Shown: positions 1 to 10,433, numbered from the stretch's first letter. The stretch: DNA of 55,727 nt from an uncultured Clostridia bacterium (GCA_944412495.1 CALYBL010000001.1:1-55727), one strand, 5' to 3'. The notes: generated from the sequence alone by a model not told the origin. Made by a program: numbers and translations.

Positions 1-322
1 GCATGACTGGCGCCATTTCAGTGTACATACTGAAATCCGGCGTTAATATCGCTTTGTAGCGTTTTAGTTTTTCTAAATCTGTGTCAGGATTTTTCCACAC
101 ACGCTCAAACTTGTAATCGTACAAGAAGAAATGAACTATCCGGTCAAGATAATTATTACTTTTCAGTTTAGTTTTGTCAAACCCGATTAACCTTAAATCG
201 GTAAAATCGTCTTCGCGTGCCTTAAATTTGGGAACAACAGGGATTTGAAACTTGCCTTTACCGTTGAATTGATTTCTGAGTGAAAATGGACTTGTTCGAT
301 ATTTGTAATTTTCTTCTGTCAC
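1..322 (-). CDS. DUF4417 family protein (3' part cut by window edge)
   Basis: The reading frame runs off the left edge, so only about 107 N-terminal residues are visible. They include PFSLRNQFNGKGKFQIPVV near the start, a FDKTK segment, and a stretch ending LTPDFSMYTEMAPVMQ, which I recognise as typical of the DUF4417 family. The biochemical role of that family is unknown. An ATG lies at 331, but the AGGAG ribosome-binding site is only 1-2 bases from it. The GTG at 322 has normal spacing, so I chose GTG. The gene is AT-richer than the housekeeping genes to the right, as is common for accessory genes. Confidence 0.72.
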   Translation of the reverse strand, partial: MTEENYKYRTSPFSLRNQFNGKGKFQIPVVPKFKAREDDFTDLRLIGFDKTKLKSNNYLDRIVHFFLYDYKFERVWKNPDTDLEKLKRYKAILTPDFSMYTEMAPVM

Positions 323-527
323 TTCTAACATCTCCTATTAAATGATAAAAACAAAAATGTCTTTTCACTAATAGGCCAAAACAGAGTTTTGTTGCACTAA
401 AAATAGCAATTTTTAAGATGCTCATAAAAATGCTTACAATTCTATCAATGAATATAATATAAATAATTTTTACACGAAGCAATAACAAAGCGCCGCCATA
501 AAAGCAGCACGACATATAAGCATAAAA

Positions 528-584
528 CAATAAAAAACCACTATATCATACAAAATATAGTGGCTCCTCTTTTGTGAGAGCCAC
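528..584 (-). terminator. Two adjacent hairpins, the distal one an intrinsic terminator (minus strand)
   Basis: On the minus strand a hairpin with 7-bp arms GTGGCTC/GAGCCAC (560-584) is followed directly by a second one with arms CCACTATA/TATAGTGG and a run of six T (528-563). The second is a clear intrinsic terminator for a minus-strand transcript coming from about 900. No convincing gene lies upstream of it, which suggests a non-coding transcript or a repeat element. Confidence 0.6.
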
Positions 585-905
585 ATGAAAAAGAGATTTT
601 CGGCATTCGTCGGTGAGAGTTGAACTCTCGAACTCGCAAAAAGCTTGCAACACATCCGAGCGCCCGCGGTGCAGGATACAGCGAGGATTTGTTGGCACGG
701 CGGTCGACGATTGGCAAGGCGGTTTATCCGCCGCAACCAGAGCCGGGCACCGCAAGAGGAAGCGGCAGTGAGCCGCCGTGAGGGCGTTTTGAGCCGAACA
801 GGTGAGCGAGCGTGATTTTTTGCGAAAAAGAAGCCACGACAAAATGAGCGAGAGGTGACTTTTGCAAAAACGTCGCCGCAGGTTATATGCAACTTGCTTC
901 GACGT
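560..905 (-). repeat. Hairpin-rich gene-free block, probably a dispersed repeat or RNA element
   Basis: This block has open frames on both strands, but none has a plausible start site and the translations look like frame shadows (Ser/Arg/Cys-rich, no domain). It contains many small palindromes and a T-arm-like piece near 613-630 (GAGAG stem with a TTCAA loop on the minus strand), and ends at the minus-strand terminator at 528-563. It abuts one of the GC-rich palindromes at 959-994. I interpret it as a repeated intergenic element; its function is unknown. Confidence 0.35.
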
Positions 906-958
906 GGGAAGCGTTGACAAAAAAGATACTCGCTATAAACACGAGCGGCAAGGCAAAA

Positions 959-994
959 GCTGAGCCTAGAAGGCGAATTGCGTCCAGGCTCAGC
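959..994 (-). repeat. GC-rich palindrome, copy A
   Basis: Arms GCTGAGCCT and AGGCTCAGC pair around the centre. On the minus strand the hairpin is followed by TTTTGCC and then CGCTCGTGTTTATAGCGAG, a tail shared with copy B. It belongs to the same family as the hairpins at 2297, 18641, 18738 and 19692. The minus-strand T-tract is short, so terminator activity here is only possible. Confidence 0.6.
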
Positions 995-1035
995 CTGTTT
1001 AAGCCATGCGAAAAGACTTTTGAACGTTTTGAGCG

Positions 1036-1195
1036 GGTAGATTCAAAACCTCACATTGGACAAGACTTAAAAAAACAGATATCGGTTAATTCTGTAATCA
1101 TGCAAACTTCTTTGTGCTTTCCAATCAACCAAAGGGAGTTATAACAAAACACCGTTGGTGTCTAACCCTTGATGGTTCAGATTTCAATTATGTTT
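1036..1195. repeat. Diverged repeat L, copy 1
   Basis: This stretch is similar to 1969-2222 (for example CCTCACATTGGACAAGA against CCTGACATTGGATAAGA, and GGAGTTATAACAAAA against GGAGTTATAATAAAA). The two copies flank the acetyltransferase gene in direct orientation. Copy 2 contains roughly 95 extra bases in the middle. No intact gene is encoded by either copy. Confidence 0.45.
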
Positions 1196-1208
1196 TCATC
1201 GAAATTTA

Positions 1209-1763
1209 TCACGACCATTCCTTTTTCAAGATTGCATACTGTATAGTGTTTTCATAGTGGGGCGTGCCATCTGGGTTGTTGACAAAGGATACAAACTCCT
1301 TAAAGAATCCTTCTCGGCGCATACCCAGTTTCTCACAAAGATGTTGGCTCGACAGATTATAATCTTCGGTATAAGCGTAAATACGTCTTGCGCCTTTCTC
1401 ATGAAACAGGTAATCAAAAAAAGCGTGAGCCGCTTCATATGCATAACCTTCTCCTTGATAGGAATCATTCAGCATCCAGCAAGGACTGAAAGTATCCAAC
1501 GGCGAGTTTGTGTTATGAGGTTCGCCACGCTCCGGATAAGCATCTATTTCACCAATCACCTTATTTGAATCTTTCAGAACGATGGCAAAATAGTATTCAG
1601 TTTCGCCAACCCGCCGCTTCATTTCTTCTTTGGCTTCTTCAAGCGAGTGTAATTTCATAGCGGCAAAGCAATTTACCACTGGCTTGCTTAAATATTGAAA
1701 GACATCTGCCGCATCGCTTTCAAGAAAAGGGCGCAGAATCAATCTTTTTGTTTCAATTATCAT
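1209..1763 (-). CDS. GNAT family N-acetyltransferase (RimJ/RimL-like)
   Basis: The 184-aa product starts MIIETKRLILRPF, the usual opening of RimJ/RimL-type acetyltransferases that move an acetyl group from acetyl-CoA to an amino group of a protein or small molecule. The CoA-binding region is around residues 110-125 (YQGEGYAYEA), and the C-terminal NLSSQHLCEKLGMRREGFFKE is the usual family ending. An in-frame ATG lies 11 codons upstream, but the AGAGG at about 9 bases fits this ATG better. The substrate cannot be told. It stands alone between two diverged repeats, and its lower GC suggests acquisition. Confidence 0.82.
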   Translation of the reverse strand: MIIETKRLILRPFLESDAADVFQYLSKPVVNCFAAMKLHSLEEAKEEMKRRVGETEYYFAIVLKDSNKVIGEIDAYPERGEPHNTNSPLDTFSPCWMLNDSYQGEGYAYEAAHAFFDYLFHEKGARRIYAYTEDYNLSSQHLCEKLGMRREGFFKEFVSFVNNPDGTPHYENTIQYAILKKEWS

Positions 1764-1866
1764 GTTGTAATACCTCTTATAAATGCAATTTGTCAATTTT
1801 ATTTAATTATACCATTATTTCGTAAATTTTCAATAAATCCAACGACTACTACGGCTTTAACCGCCT

Positions 1867-1921
1867 AAAGTAACCGTAAAAAACAAAAAAACAGCGTGGG
1901 ATTGCCCCCAGCGGTTACTTT
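1867..1921. repeat. 10-bp perfect inverted repeat around a C/T-rich hairpin
   Basis: AAAGTAACCG at 1867-1876 is mirrored by CGGTTACTTT at 1912-1921. On the minus strand the interior carries an imperfect hairpin followed by seven T, so it may be a minus-strand terminator. No gene lies within reach upstream except the tmRNA, which has its own terminator. Apart from this, repeat L2 and palindrome B, I see no gene between 1764 and 2369. Confidence 0.4.
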
Positions 1922-1968
1922 GTTTGTGCTTGAATGCAAAAAGCTATATTCAAGCAACTTTCGTTGGG

Positions 1969-2222
1969 TAAATTTGAACCCTGACATTGGATAAGAATTT
2001 AAAGAAGCGGATGCTGGTTAATACCATAATTGTGCGGACTTCTTAGTGTTTCCAAATCAGACAATGGGGACCCGGCTGCATGGCCTTTATCTTCTATTTT
2101 TAACCTTTTCAGATTTTCAGTCCAAATTAAATCCAATGTCTCAAAGCTCGCGAAGCCGCATAAATTCTGGAGTTATAATAAAAACATCATTGATGTCCAA
2201 ACTTTGGAGGTCCAGATTTTAA
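1969..2222. repeat. Diverged repeat L, copy 2
   Basis: Partner of 1036-1195 with point differences throughout and an extra segment of about 95 bases. It leads directly into GGGGAAGCGTTGACAAAAAGG at 2234, which is itself shared with the sequence just before palindrome A (about 905). The region is therefore a mosaic of at least two repeat modules. Confidence 0.45.
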
Positions 2223-2296
2223 TGGTGCTATTAATTGGGGAAGCGTTGACAAAAAGGATACCCGTTATAAACGCGAGCGGCAAGGTAAAAGAAAAA

Positions 2297-2329
2297 GCCG
2301 AGCCTAGAACGCCAATTGCGTCCGGGCTC
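2297..2329 (-). repeat. GC-rich palindrome, copy B
   Basis: Arms GAGCCTAGA and the facing TCCGGGCTC pair with mismatches. On the minus strand it is followed by TTTTTCTTTTACC and the shared tail CGCTCGCGTTTATAACGGG. It lies just downstream of the tmRNA terminator and could act as a back-up terminator. Confidence 0.55.
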
Positions 2330-2369
2330 CGTCCTACTGAAGAAAAATGAATACTGAAAGCGCGGGCAC

Positions 2370-2402
2370 AAAAGAAAACGCACCCCACAACGTGAGGTGC
2401 GC
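2370..2402 (-). terminator. Intrinsic terminator of tmRNA
   Basis: On the minus strand GCACCTCAC and GTGGGGTGC form a hairpin with a three-base loop followed by TTTTCTTTT, about 25 bases past the CCA end of the tmRNA. Confidence 0.85.
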
Positions 2403-2426
2403 GAATTGGGTGCGGCAACTTGCCGC

Positions 2427-2775
2427 TGGTGGAGGCGAGGAGAATCGAACTCCTGTCCGAAAATTCTTCCGTATGGTTTTCTCCGAGTGCAGCCGGCTTT
2501 TTCATTTACCCTGCACGCCGCCCGCCGGCGAGCTGTATGCAGGGAGAGCCCCAAAGTCATGATAAACGCCGGGGCAGGCGTTTATTCACGTACGCCACCT
2601 TTGTGACGCCCGGTATCCCGCCGGTGGCAGTCGGGGCCGGACGGCTGCTTAATTAAGCAGCAAGAGCAACAGTATTATTGTTGTCGTTTATTTTTAAGCT
2701 GCGGATTTTATAGCGGTTCCGCACCGCTACTCGCTTACCATACATCTAAATCCCCGTCGAAACCTTTACGCCCCC
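2427..2775 (-). ncRNA. ssrA: Transfer-messenger RNA (tmRNA)
   Basis: The 5' end reads GGGGGCGTAAAGGTTTCGAC and the 3' end finishes in a T-arm (AGGAGTTCGATTCTCCT) and encoded CCA. The two ends pair as a tRNA-like acceptor stem. A short tag frame inside ends NNNTVALAA followed by tandem TAA stops (near 2650-2690), the usual hydrophobic degradation tag. The RNA rescues stalled ribosomes together with SmpB, whose gene lies 1 kb away on the same strand. The exact resume codon is uncertain from sequence alone; GAC just before the Asn run is a likely region. Confidence 0.96.
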
Positions 2776-2952
2776 TTATATTTTTCAGCCTAAAGCACCT
2801 GAATATGCCGAACGGAATCTACCTATCGATGTATATTCCTTACTTTAGGCACCATGTTAAGCAACATAATATCTAATTATTTTAAATCCATATAGATTAA
2901 TAATGAATTTAAGCAGCCTGCTAAATACGCGCAGATTACGCTTTTCACCGCG

Positions 2953-3795
2953 TTACAGGTTTTCTGCCCAGCGTATTGCCATGTCGGCCCACTGCTGGCA
3001 CTCCGGTACTATATACTGTGGATATCCGGTGCCGGCAGTAATTTTGTTGGCAAGCGCCAGACCGTGCGGGCCGTTCGGAAATATATGAAGCTCAAACGGC
3101 ACGCCCTTATCGGAAAGCGCCGCAGCCATCAGCAGAGAATTGTCCACCGGCACGGCGGTATCCGTAAATGTGTGCCATATAAACGATGGCGGAGTATCCG
3201 CGCTTACCTGCTTTTCGGCAGATATCAGCTCAAGCAGCCCCTTATCTCCCGACATATCCCCTAACAGCGCGTTTATTGACGGCCGGTGTGCCTTTTCACC
3301 GGAGGTAATAACAGGATAACAGAGCATCATGCCGCTTGGCCTGTGCTCGCCGCCGTGAAAGCCGAGCGCATTCTTTACAAAATCACGGTTCCACAGCGTG
3401 CCCAGATTTGCGCATAAATGTCCGCCGGCAGAAAATCCACAGATAAAAATCCTTTCGCTGTCTATGCTCCATTCATCCGCACGGCTTCGCAGCATGGCAA
3501 CCGCCGACGCCAGCTCAAAAAGCGCTGCCGGGAATCTGGCATTGCCGACGCTGTACCGCAGTACGGCCGTGTTAAAACCGGCTGCTGCAAATTTAAGTGC
3601 TACCGGCTCAGCCTCCCTGTCTGAGGTCGCTTCATATCCGCCGCCGGGACATATCACCACTGCCGGGTATTTTCGACCCTTGTAAAGCCTGAGGCAGTTG
3701 TCAGGCAGCATAAGCGACAGCGTAGGACGGCAGCCGCCGTTTTCCGCATTTAATTTTTTATAATCCAGCTCAATATCAAGCGTTTTGCAGAGCAT
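2953..3795 (-). CDS. Alpha/beta hydrolase, acetylxylan-esterase-like
   Basis: The 280-aa protein has the alpha/beta hydrolase layout: an oxyanion segment VVICPGGGYEATSDRE (about 46-62), a nucleophile elbow GFSAGGH (about 119-125), an acid region FTDTAVPVDNS (about 210-220) and a catalytic His in PNGPHGLAL (about 240-250). This pattern matches the BD-FAE/axe family that removes acetyl groups from plant polysaccharides or their oligomers. There is no signal peptide, so the substrate would be imported sugar. It starts 11 bases after smpB, with its AAGGAGAGG site inside the end of that gene, so the two are probably co-transcribed. Confidence 0.82.
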   Translation of the reverse strand: MLCKTLDIELDYKKLNAENGGCRPTLSLMLPDNCLRLYKGRKYPAVVICPGGGYEATSDREAEPVALKFAAAGFNTAVLRYSVGNARFPAALFELASAVAMLRSRADEWSIDSERIFICGFSAGGHLCANLGTLWNRDFVKNALGFHGGEHRPSGMMLCYPVITSGEKAHRPSINALLGDMSGDKGLLELISAEKQVSADTPPSFIWHTFTDTAVPVDNSLLMAAALSDKGVPFELHIFPNGPHGLALANKITAGTGYPQYIVPECQQWADMAIRWAENL

Positions 3796-3806
3796 ATGCC
3801 TCTCCT

Positions 3807-4271
3807 TTATCGATTGCGCTCCTTAAGCGACCTGTCAATATCGCGTCTGGCGGATTTTTCAGCCATGACGGCGCGCTTGTCATAAAGCTTTTTGCCCTTA
3901 CACAGCCCGACCTCAAGCTTTACGAGCGAGCCCTTAAAATAGATAGAAAGCGGTATAAGCGATATCCCCTCCTGCTTTAGAGTGCCGTATAGCTTGAGTA
4001 TTTCCTTTTTATGCATGAGCAGGCGGCGCGGACGATACGGGTCTTTGTTGAATATGTTGCCCTGCTCGTACGGACTTATGTGCATGCCGTTCACGATAAG
4101 CTCGCCCTTGACTATGCTGCACCACGAATCCTTCAGGTTGACACCGCCGCCGCGAATCGATTTTACCTCCGTGCCGCAGAGCTCTATTCCCGCCTCCATG
4201 CTGTCCTGGACGAAGTAGTCGTGATAGGCTTTTTTGTTTTTGGCTATTATTTTTATGCTTTCCCTGTCCAA
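3807..4271 (-). CDS. smpB: SsrA-binding protein SmpB
   Basis: The 154-aa protein is full length for SmpB. It contains the conserved [15 protein letters not shown], the segment [10 protein letters not shown], the [12 protein letters not shown] block and the C-terminal basic tail that enters the decoding centre ([20 protein letters not shown]). It binds the tRNA-like end of tmRNA and brings it to stalled ribosomes. The start is a TTG at 4271, with GGGGAGG about seven bases upstream. The tmRNA gene lies downstream on the same strand, beyond the esterase. Confidence 0.97.
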   Translation of the reverse strand: MDRESIKIIAKNKKAYHDYFVQDSMEAGIELCGTEVKSIRGGGVNLKDSWCSIVKGELIVNGMHISPYEQGNIFNKDPYRPRRLLMHKKEILKLYGTLKQEGISLIPLSIYFKGSLVKLEVGLCKGKKLYDKRAVMAEKSARRDIDRSLKERNR

Positions 4272-4706
4272 CCGCTTCCTCCCCTTTTATCATATTCTGC
4301 GCAGGGAAATAATTATATCACCGGCGCAAAATTTGTCAATATCAAGTATTTGCCAACTGCGTCTTCTGGCGGTCAGTATAAACATAACATTGATGCAAAA
4401 ATTGCTCTCGCCATTTTTACTTAAGCTTTTTCCGGCAAGAGACAAGCTGTATCTGACCGGCAATGGTGCAGAAAAAGCCATAAATAACCGAATACACTCA
4501 ATTTGCCGTTTTTGTAATTTTTTCTGATCCGAACGCCGCGCCGTCAGTCAAGACAAGCATGACTTGCGAAAACGAGGTAATGGCTTAAAGCAATTAACGC
4601 CCAATTCCGACTCAAGTCGTCTCCGCCTTCAATGCACTGCCCGTATCTGCCATGGCAGTGTGCTTCTACTGCCATTATCGTCACATCATGCGGCGACCTT
4701 CCGGCG
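4272..4706. other. Gene-free stretch between GtrA gene and smpB
   Basis: About 435 bases with no credible gene on either strand. The short open frames lack ribosome-binding sites and any recognisable motif. It must hold the smpB promoter and the end of the recR-gtrA transcript, but I see no convincing hexamers or terminator hairpin. Confidence 0.5.
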
Positions 4707-5141
4707 TCAATTTTCCTTGTCCCTGAAAACGAAAAAATTATTGCCGCACAGGCTTATTGCTCCGGTAAACACCATAACTGCGGCCTTTGACAATATATCG
4801 TTCGGCATATTGTCAGTTTTAAACAGCGTCCGGCTTACAAGCGCCATGAATATAACGCCGGAAAGCATGGACACAAGCCGCACCGCAATAAATTTCGCAA
4901 ATTTTGTGCCGAATACGCGCTCTGTCTTAAATGAAAAATTGCTGTTTAAGACAAAGCTGCTCGTTATACCAAGCGCCTGTGATACTATCTGCGATATTTC
5001 CCTCGGCAGGCCGAGATAGGTCTGCGCAAGAAACGAGCCGCCCTCGACAACGAGCTTCACAACGCCTCGTGCCGAAAGCTTGGCAAGCTTTATGGCGCCC
5101 TGCACATTAAAATAATTTTCTTTAATTTTAGATAATTTCAC
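4707..5141 (-). CDS. GtrA family membrane protein
   Basis: The 144-aa product has four hydrophobic segments and the family signature [11 protein letters not shown] (about residues 60-70), ending [11 protein letters not shown]. GtrA proteins are small membrane proteins thought to move lipid-linked sugars across the membrane for glycosylation of wall or surface polymers. I start it at a GTG that overlaps the end of recR by 14 bases, with GAGG six bases upstream; the longer frame inside recR is unlikely. Translational coupling to recR is likely, though the functional link is not obvious. No glycosyltransferase is adjacent. Confidence 0.85.
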   Translation of the reverse strand: MKLSKIKENYFNVQGAIKLAKLSARGVVKLVVEGGSFLAQTYLGLPREISQIVSQALGITSSFVLNSNFSFKTERVFGTKFAKFIAVRLVSMLSGVIFMALVSRTLFKTDNMPNDILSKAAVMVFTGAISLCGNNFFVFRDKEN

Positions 5142-5730
5142 TTCTTCCCTCAAGCGCGCGGGAAAGTGTGACTTCATCTGCATACTCAAGGTCACCTCCG
5201 ACGGGTATGCCGTAGGCGAGCCGTGTCACCTTTATTCCAAACGGCTTTATCAGCCTCGAAATATACGATGCCGTCGCTTCGCCCTCCACAGTCGGGTTTG
5301 TAGCCATTATTATTTCCTTCACGTCCGTGCTGTTAAGCCGCGCAATAAGCTCCTTTATCCGAAGCTGCTCCGGCCCTATCCCGTCAAGCGGAGAAATTAC
5401 GCCGTGCAGCACGTGATACAGCCCGTCATACTCATGCGTACGCTCAAACGCCGCAACGTCCTGAGAATCCTCAACAACGCATATCATGCTTTTGTCACGC
5501 TTGTCGTCCGAGCAAATTGTGCAGCGGCTGTTCTCCGTTATATTCTGACATATCTCGCAATAGCTTATCTTCTGCCGCGCCTCCAAAATGGCGGAGGCAA
5601 ACTTTTCCGCCTCGCCGTCCGGCAGGTTTATTATGTAATATGCCAGCCTCGCCGCCGTTTTTCGCCCTATGCCGGGCAGGCGGGCAAACTGGTCGGTCAG
5701 ATTGCTCATGGCCGGAACGGTGTATGCCAT
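5128..5730 (-). CDS. recR: Recombination mediator RecR
   Basis: The 200-aa protein has the helix-hairpin-helix segment [19 protein letters not shown] (about 15-33), a four-cysteine zinc finger [16 protein letters not shown] (about 57-72), the Toprim domain with [12 protein letters not shown] (about 84-95) and a C-terminal Walker-like [14 protein letters not shown]. RecR works with RecO and RecF to load RecA on gapped DNA. GGAGG stands before the ATG. It follows ybaB after a gene-free gap of 279 bases in which I see no clear terminator. Confidence 0.98.
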   Translation of the reverse strand: MAYTVPAMSNLTDQFARLPGIGRKTAARLAYYIINLPDGEAEKFASAILEARQKISYCEICQNITENSRCTICSDDKRDKSMICVVEDSQDVAAFERTHEYDGLYHVLHGVISPLDGIGPEQLRIKELIARLNSTDVKEIIMATNPTVEGEATASYISRLIKPFGIKVTRLAYGIPVGGDLEYADEVTLSRALEGRSEII

Positions 5731-6009
5731 TTTGATTCCTCCGGTATCATTATAATATAAACGGCAGTAAATAATTTGTCGTTTATTTTGTCAGTGCTGT
5801 TATTTTGACAAATTCATGCGCTTTGATAAAAGCTGTTTCATCTTTTGCCTGTGCTGCATAGCATAAATAGCGTAAAGAGTTATACCTTTACTTTCTAAAG
5901 GGAATAGCAATAAACTCCTATATATAAATGCATAATACAGCCCAAATATCTGTAATGTAAATAAGCTTTATAGGAAGCGAACAGCAGCTGTGCAAAGCAT
6001 TAAGTCAAA

Positions 6010-6357
6010 TTAAAACATGTTCGGCATGCCGGGAATATTGAGTCCCGAGGTAATTTTGCCGAGCTCCTCCTCGGACACGGCGTCTGCCTCTCTTACGGCT
6101 TCGTTTACCGCCGCGATGATAAGGTCTTCAAGCATTTCCGTATCGTCCGGGTCAACGGCCTCGGGATTTATCTTGAGGGATTTTATCATATGCTTGCCGT
6201 CGATTACCGCCTCGACCATGCCGCCGCCTGAGCTTGCGGTATACTCGCGCTGCTCAAGCTCGGCCTGCTTATTTGCCATTTCCTCCTGCATTTTCTGCGC
6301 GCGCTGAAGCATATTGTTCATGCCGCCGCCCATGCCCTTAGGCAACCTTGCCTTCAT
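6010..6357 (-). CDS. ybaB: YbaB/EbfC family nucleoid-associated protein
   Basis: The 115-aa protein shows the classic pattern: a Gly/Met-rich start (GMGGGMNNM), a helix MLQRAQKMQEEMANKQAELE, the core SGGGMVEAVIDGKHMIKSLKI and the acidic DPDDTEMLEDLIIAAVNEAV. It forms a dimer that binds DNA. It sits 19 bases after dnaX and upstream of recR, the conserved Firmicutes order, with GGAG before the ATG. Confidence 0.95.
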   Translation of the reverse strand: MKARLPKGMGGGMNNMLQRAQKMQEEMANKQAELEQREYTASSGGGMVEAVIDGKHMIKSLKINPEAVDPDDTEMLEDLIIAAVNEAVREADAVSEEELGKITSGLNIPGMPNMF

Positions 6358-6376
6358 AATTTATCACTCCAATTAT

Positions 6377-8284
<1,908 letters not shown>

Positions 8285-8302
8285 ACGGTCTCCCTTCTTA
8301 CG

Positions 8303-8332
8303 TTAAAAAAATAACGGCCAAGTCGTTGACCG
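8303..8332 (-). terminator. Terminator of the SRP RNA
   Basis: On the minus strand ACGGTCAA pairs with TTGGCCGT (one G-U), followed by TATTTTTTTAA. It separates the SRP RNA from dnaX, whose ribosome-binding site lies just beyond. Confidence 0.8.
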
Positions 8333-8338
8333 TCAGAT

Positions 8339-8480
8339 ATCTGTTTTATCGGATGTACCGCCTCCAGAATTACTGCGGCGCGCAGCCGGTACTGCTTAAT
8401 GCTGCTCGGTTCCCCGCCTGACATGGTTCACAGGCGGCCGCCGCGCAGGTCCCGAAAGCAGTACATCCCGTAAAACAGAT
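8339..8480 (-). ncRNA. ffs: Small bacterial signal recognition particle RNA
   Basis: The two ends form a long helix (8461-8480 with 8339-8358, nearly perfect over 20 bases). The tip carries the SRP domain IV signature ATGTCAGGCGGGGAACCGAG followed by CAGCA. This is the site bound by Ffh during co-translational membrane targeting. The size of about 142 bases fits a short SRP RNA without a large Alu domain. The exact ends are estimated from the helix. Its place next to dnaX is common in bacteria. Confidence 0.93.
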
Positions 8481-8540
8481 ACCGTATTTTTATTTAAAAC
8501 GGCCGATTACAAAATGCATTCCCAATCAGCAACACACATT

Positions 8541-8569
8541 ATTATAATATATTTGCGCCGCAATTACAA
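8541..8569 (-). promoter_or_regulatory. Sigma-A promoter for the SRP RNA
   Basis: On the minus strand TTGTAA (8569-8564) is followed after 17 bases by TATAAT (8546-8541). Transcription would start about 55 bases before the closing helix of the SRP RNA. Confidence 0.75.
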
Positions 8570-8735
8570 CTTGATTTTTACTGTTGACAAAATTTATATC
8601 TTAAATAATAATGTATGTAGAAAAATTCGTTTTTAGCAGTTGTTAATACATACCGATTTTACATTAAAAACATAAAAGGGAGCCAAATATACACTTAAAT
8701 TTTTATAAAAGCTGCATTTTAATTGCATTTTTCAC

Positions 8736-8764
8736 TTGACAGCCCCGCACAATTTTGCTATTAT
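8736..8764 (+). promoter_or_regulatory. Sigma-A promoter for rpsD
   Basis: TTGACA at 8736-8741, a 17-base spacer and TATTAT at 8759-8764. The resulting leader of about 105 bases before rpsD could hold an S4 autoregulatory fold, but I could not assign a known structure. A second TTGACA-like hexamer at 8583 has no good -10. Confidence 0.8.
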
Positions 8765-8877
8765 AAATTAGTCACACTGGGGTGTTGTGTTTTAGTCACC
8801 TTGACCGACGCATAGTTGTGCAGAAGTAAATGCCGATTAGGCTTAATAATTATAATTATTTTAAAGGAGATAGTTAT

Positions 8878-9471
8878 ATGGCAAGGAATATCACGCCGGC
8901 ACTTAAGCGCTGCCGTTCATTAGGACTTGAGCCGGCACTGCTCGGCCTTTCTAAAAAGCCTTCTAAGCGTATTGTAAAAGAGCGCCGCAAGATGAGTGAA
9001 TACAGTGTGCAGCTGAGGGAGAAGCAGAGAGCTAAGTTTGTTTACGGCGTAATGGAGAAGCAGTTTAAATCATATTTCGAAAAGGCTGTTAAAATGGACG
9101 GCGTAAGCGGTGACAACCTTCTTATCCTTCTGGAAAACCGCATTGACAATGTCGTTTTCCGTCTCGGCTTTGCCCGCACACGCGCAGAAGCACGTCAGAT
9201 GGTTCTGCACAGTCATGTGCTTGTAAACGGCAAGAAGGTTAACATCCCTTCATATCAGGTAAAGGTCGGCGACGTTATTGAAATAAAGGAAAATTCGCGT
9301 TCTTCAAAGCATTTTGAGGATGTTTTCTCGTATACCGAGAGCAGGATAGTTCCAGAGTGGCTTGAGGGCGGCAAGGATTCCTTCAAGGGCACTGTTGTTT
9401 CGCGTCCGACACGCGAGCAGATTGACCTGCCGATAAATGCAACACTCATCGTCGAGTTCTATTCAAAATAA
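8878..9471 (+). CDS. rpsD: 30S ribosomal protein uS4
   Basis: The 197-aa protein has the S4 RNA-binding domain (LENRIDNVVFRLGFARTRAEARQMV about 90-114, then HVLVNGKKVNIPSY), the C-terminal VSRPTREQIDLPINATLIVEFYSK and the MARN start. uS4 nucleates assembly of the 30S body and binds 16S rRNA. The N-terminal zinc cysteines are absent, so this is the zinc-free (C-minus) form. AAAGGAGAT lies seven bases before the ATG; an in-frame ATG at 8830 is not supported. It is monocistronic with its own promoter and terminator. Confidence 0.98.
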   Translation: MARNITPALKRCRSLGLEPALLGLSKKPSKRIVKERRKMSEYSVQLREKQRAKFVYGVMEKQFKSYFEKAVKMDGVSGDNLLILLENRIDNVVFRLGFARTRAEARQMVLHSHVLVNGKKVNIPSYQVKVGDVIEIKENSRSSKHFEDVFSYTESRIVPEWLEGGKDSFKGTVVSRPTREQIDLPINATLIVEFYSK

Positions 9472-9486
9472 TAATCTGTTTATTAA

Positions 9487-9517
9487 AAATACCGGACACA
9501 AAGTCCGGTATTTTTTT
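9487..9517 (+). terminator. Intrinsic terminator of rpsD
   Basis: AATACCGGAC and GTCCGGTATT pair around a five-base loop, followed by a T-run, 16 bases past the rpsD stop. Confidence 0.92.
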
Positions 9518-9760
9518 ATACTTTAAACCCATGCTTTTTGCGGTGACACCGCTTTCTGCATGCTTAAACAGAATAATAAGCGGCACACGGAAAATTTCGG
9601 CTTTCTCAATAAGAAAAATCAATCATTAGCCATATGTAAAGCAATTAATCTTTATATATAAAATCGGAGTAATATAGATATTTTTCGTTTGAGTAAAGGG
9701 ATTAACACTTACATAATTCGCATCTCTCGTTTGACCAATCTTGTGCAATTGCACAACATG

Positions 9761-10300
9761 TTACACCTCATATTCCAGTATCTCGCAGTTGTTCGGAATA
9801 AATTTAAAATATTCATCGTTGGTCATATTGTAAAAGTAAGAATTTATGGCGCGGCAAAGGCTTCCGTGAGTTGCAAGCAGGATGCTTTTGCCGCTTGCTT
9901 TACCGCATATTTCGTCCAAAAAGCTGTACGCTCTGGCTGCAGCGCGGATGGCAGACTCACCCTGCGGCATGCTGCATGCAAACTGTACACGCAGCTTCTG
10001 AAAGCCAGGTGTCGCAGCATCCACTCCCTCGTAAAGCCCATAATCCTGTTCCGCAAGCCGGGAGTCGACTATTATCGAAGCCTTGTCTATATTAACCGAC
10101 GGGGCAATTATCTGCGCAGTGTTCAGTGCACGGCGCAGCGGAGATGAATATATCGCGTCGATATGTGTGCCAAGCAGCCTTTGAGCGGCAAGCTCTGCCT
10201 GTCTTATTCCCTCGGCATTCAGCGGCGCGTCGGTAGAGCCGCACACCCTGTTTCCAATATTATACGACGTCTGCCCATGCCTTATTACAAACAGCTTCAT
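9761..10300 (-). CDS. Histidine phosphatase family protein
   Basis: The 179-aa product opens MKLFVIRHGQTSYN, the RHG catalytic motif of the phosphoglycerate-mutase-like superfamily. The second catalytic residues are in YSSPLRRALNTAQI (about 56-69) and the second catalytic His in LLATHGSLCRAI (about 141-152). The short length fits phosphatases of the CobC/PhoE type rather than glycolytic mutases, but the substrate is unknown. GGAGGG lies before the ATG. It converges with rpsD and stands alone. Confidence 0.88.
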   Translation of the reverse strand: MKLFVIRHGQTSYNIGNRVCGSTDAPLNAEGIRQAELAAQRLLGTHIDAIYSSPLRRALNTAQIIAPSVNIDKASIIVDSRLAEQDYGLYEGVDAATPGFQKLRVQFACSMPQGESAIRAAARAYSFLDEICGKASGKSILLATHGSLCRAINSYFYNMTNDEYFKFIPNNCEILEYEV

Positions 10301-10403
10301 AATTTCCCTCCGGCAAGTTATATGCAGATTTATAATACCATATTTTTATATGACAATAAAGATATAAAAGATAATATTTGCGTAAAGCGTAGCGTCATCT
10401 TCC

Positions 10404-10433
10404 TTGACATAAGGGTGATTGTAATAATATAAT
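10404..10433 (+). promoter_or_regulatory. Sigma-A promoter for the metF operon
   Basis: TTGACA at 10404-10409, an 18-base spacer and TATAAT at 10428-10433, about 50 bases before metF. The leader is too short for a SAM riboswitch or T-box, and none is recognisable. Confidence 0.72.

Noticed and set aside
613-632. tRNA T-arm-like sequence on the minus strand.
   Set aside because: No acceptor, D or anticodon arm can be found around it; it is not a tRNA gene.
546-920. Open frame of 124 codons on the minus strand.
   Set aside because: It lacks a ribosome-binding site, runs through several hairpins, and its overlapping frames are equally open; more likely a non-coding repeat.
2852-2869. CCATGTTAAGCAACATAA upstream of tmRNA matches 17 of 18 bases at 50186-50203 beside the left inverted repeat, hinting at an attachment site.
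   Set aside because: Only one arm of the recombinase site is shared, the core differs, and an 18-base match with one mismatch can occur by chance in a window of this size.
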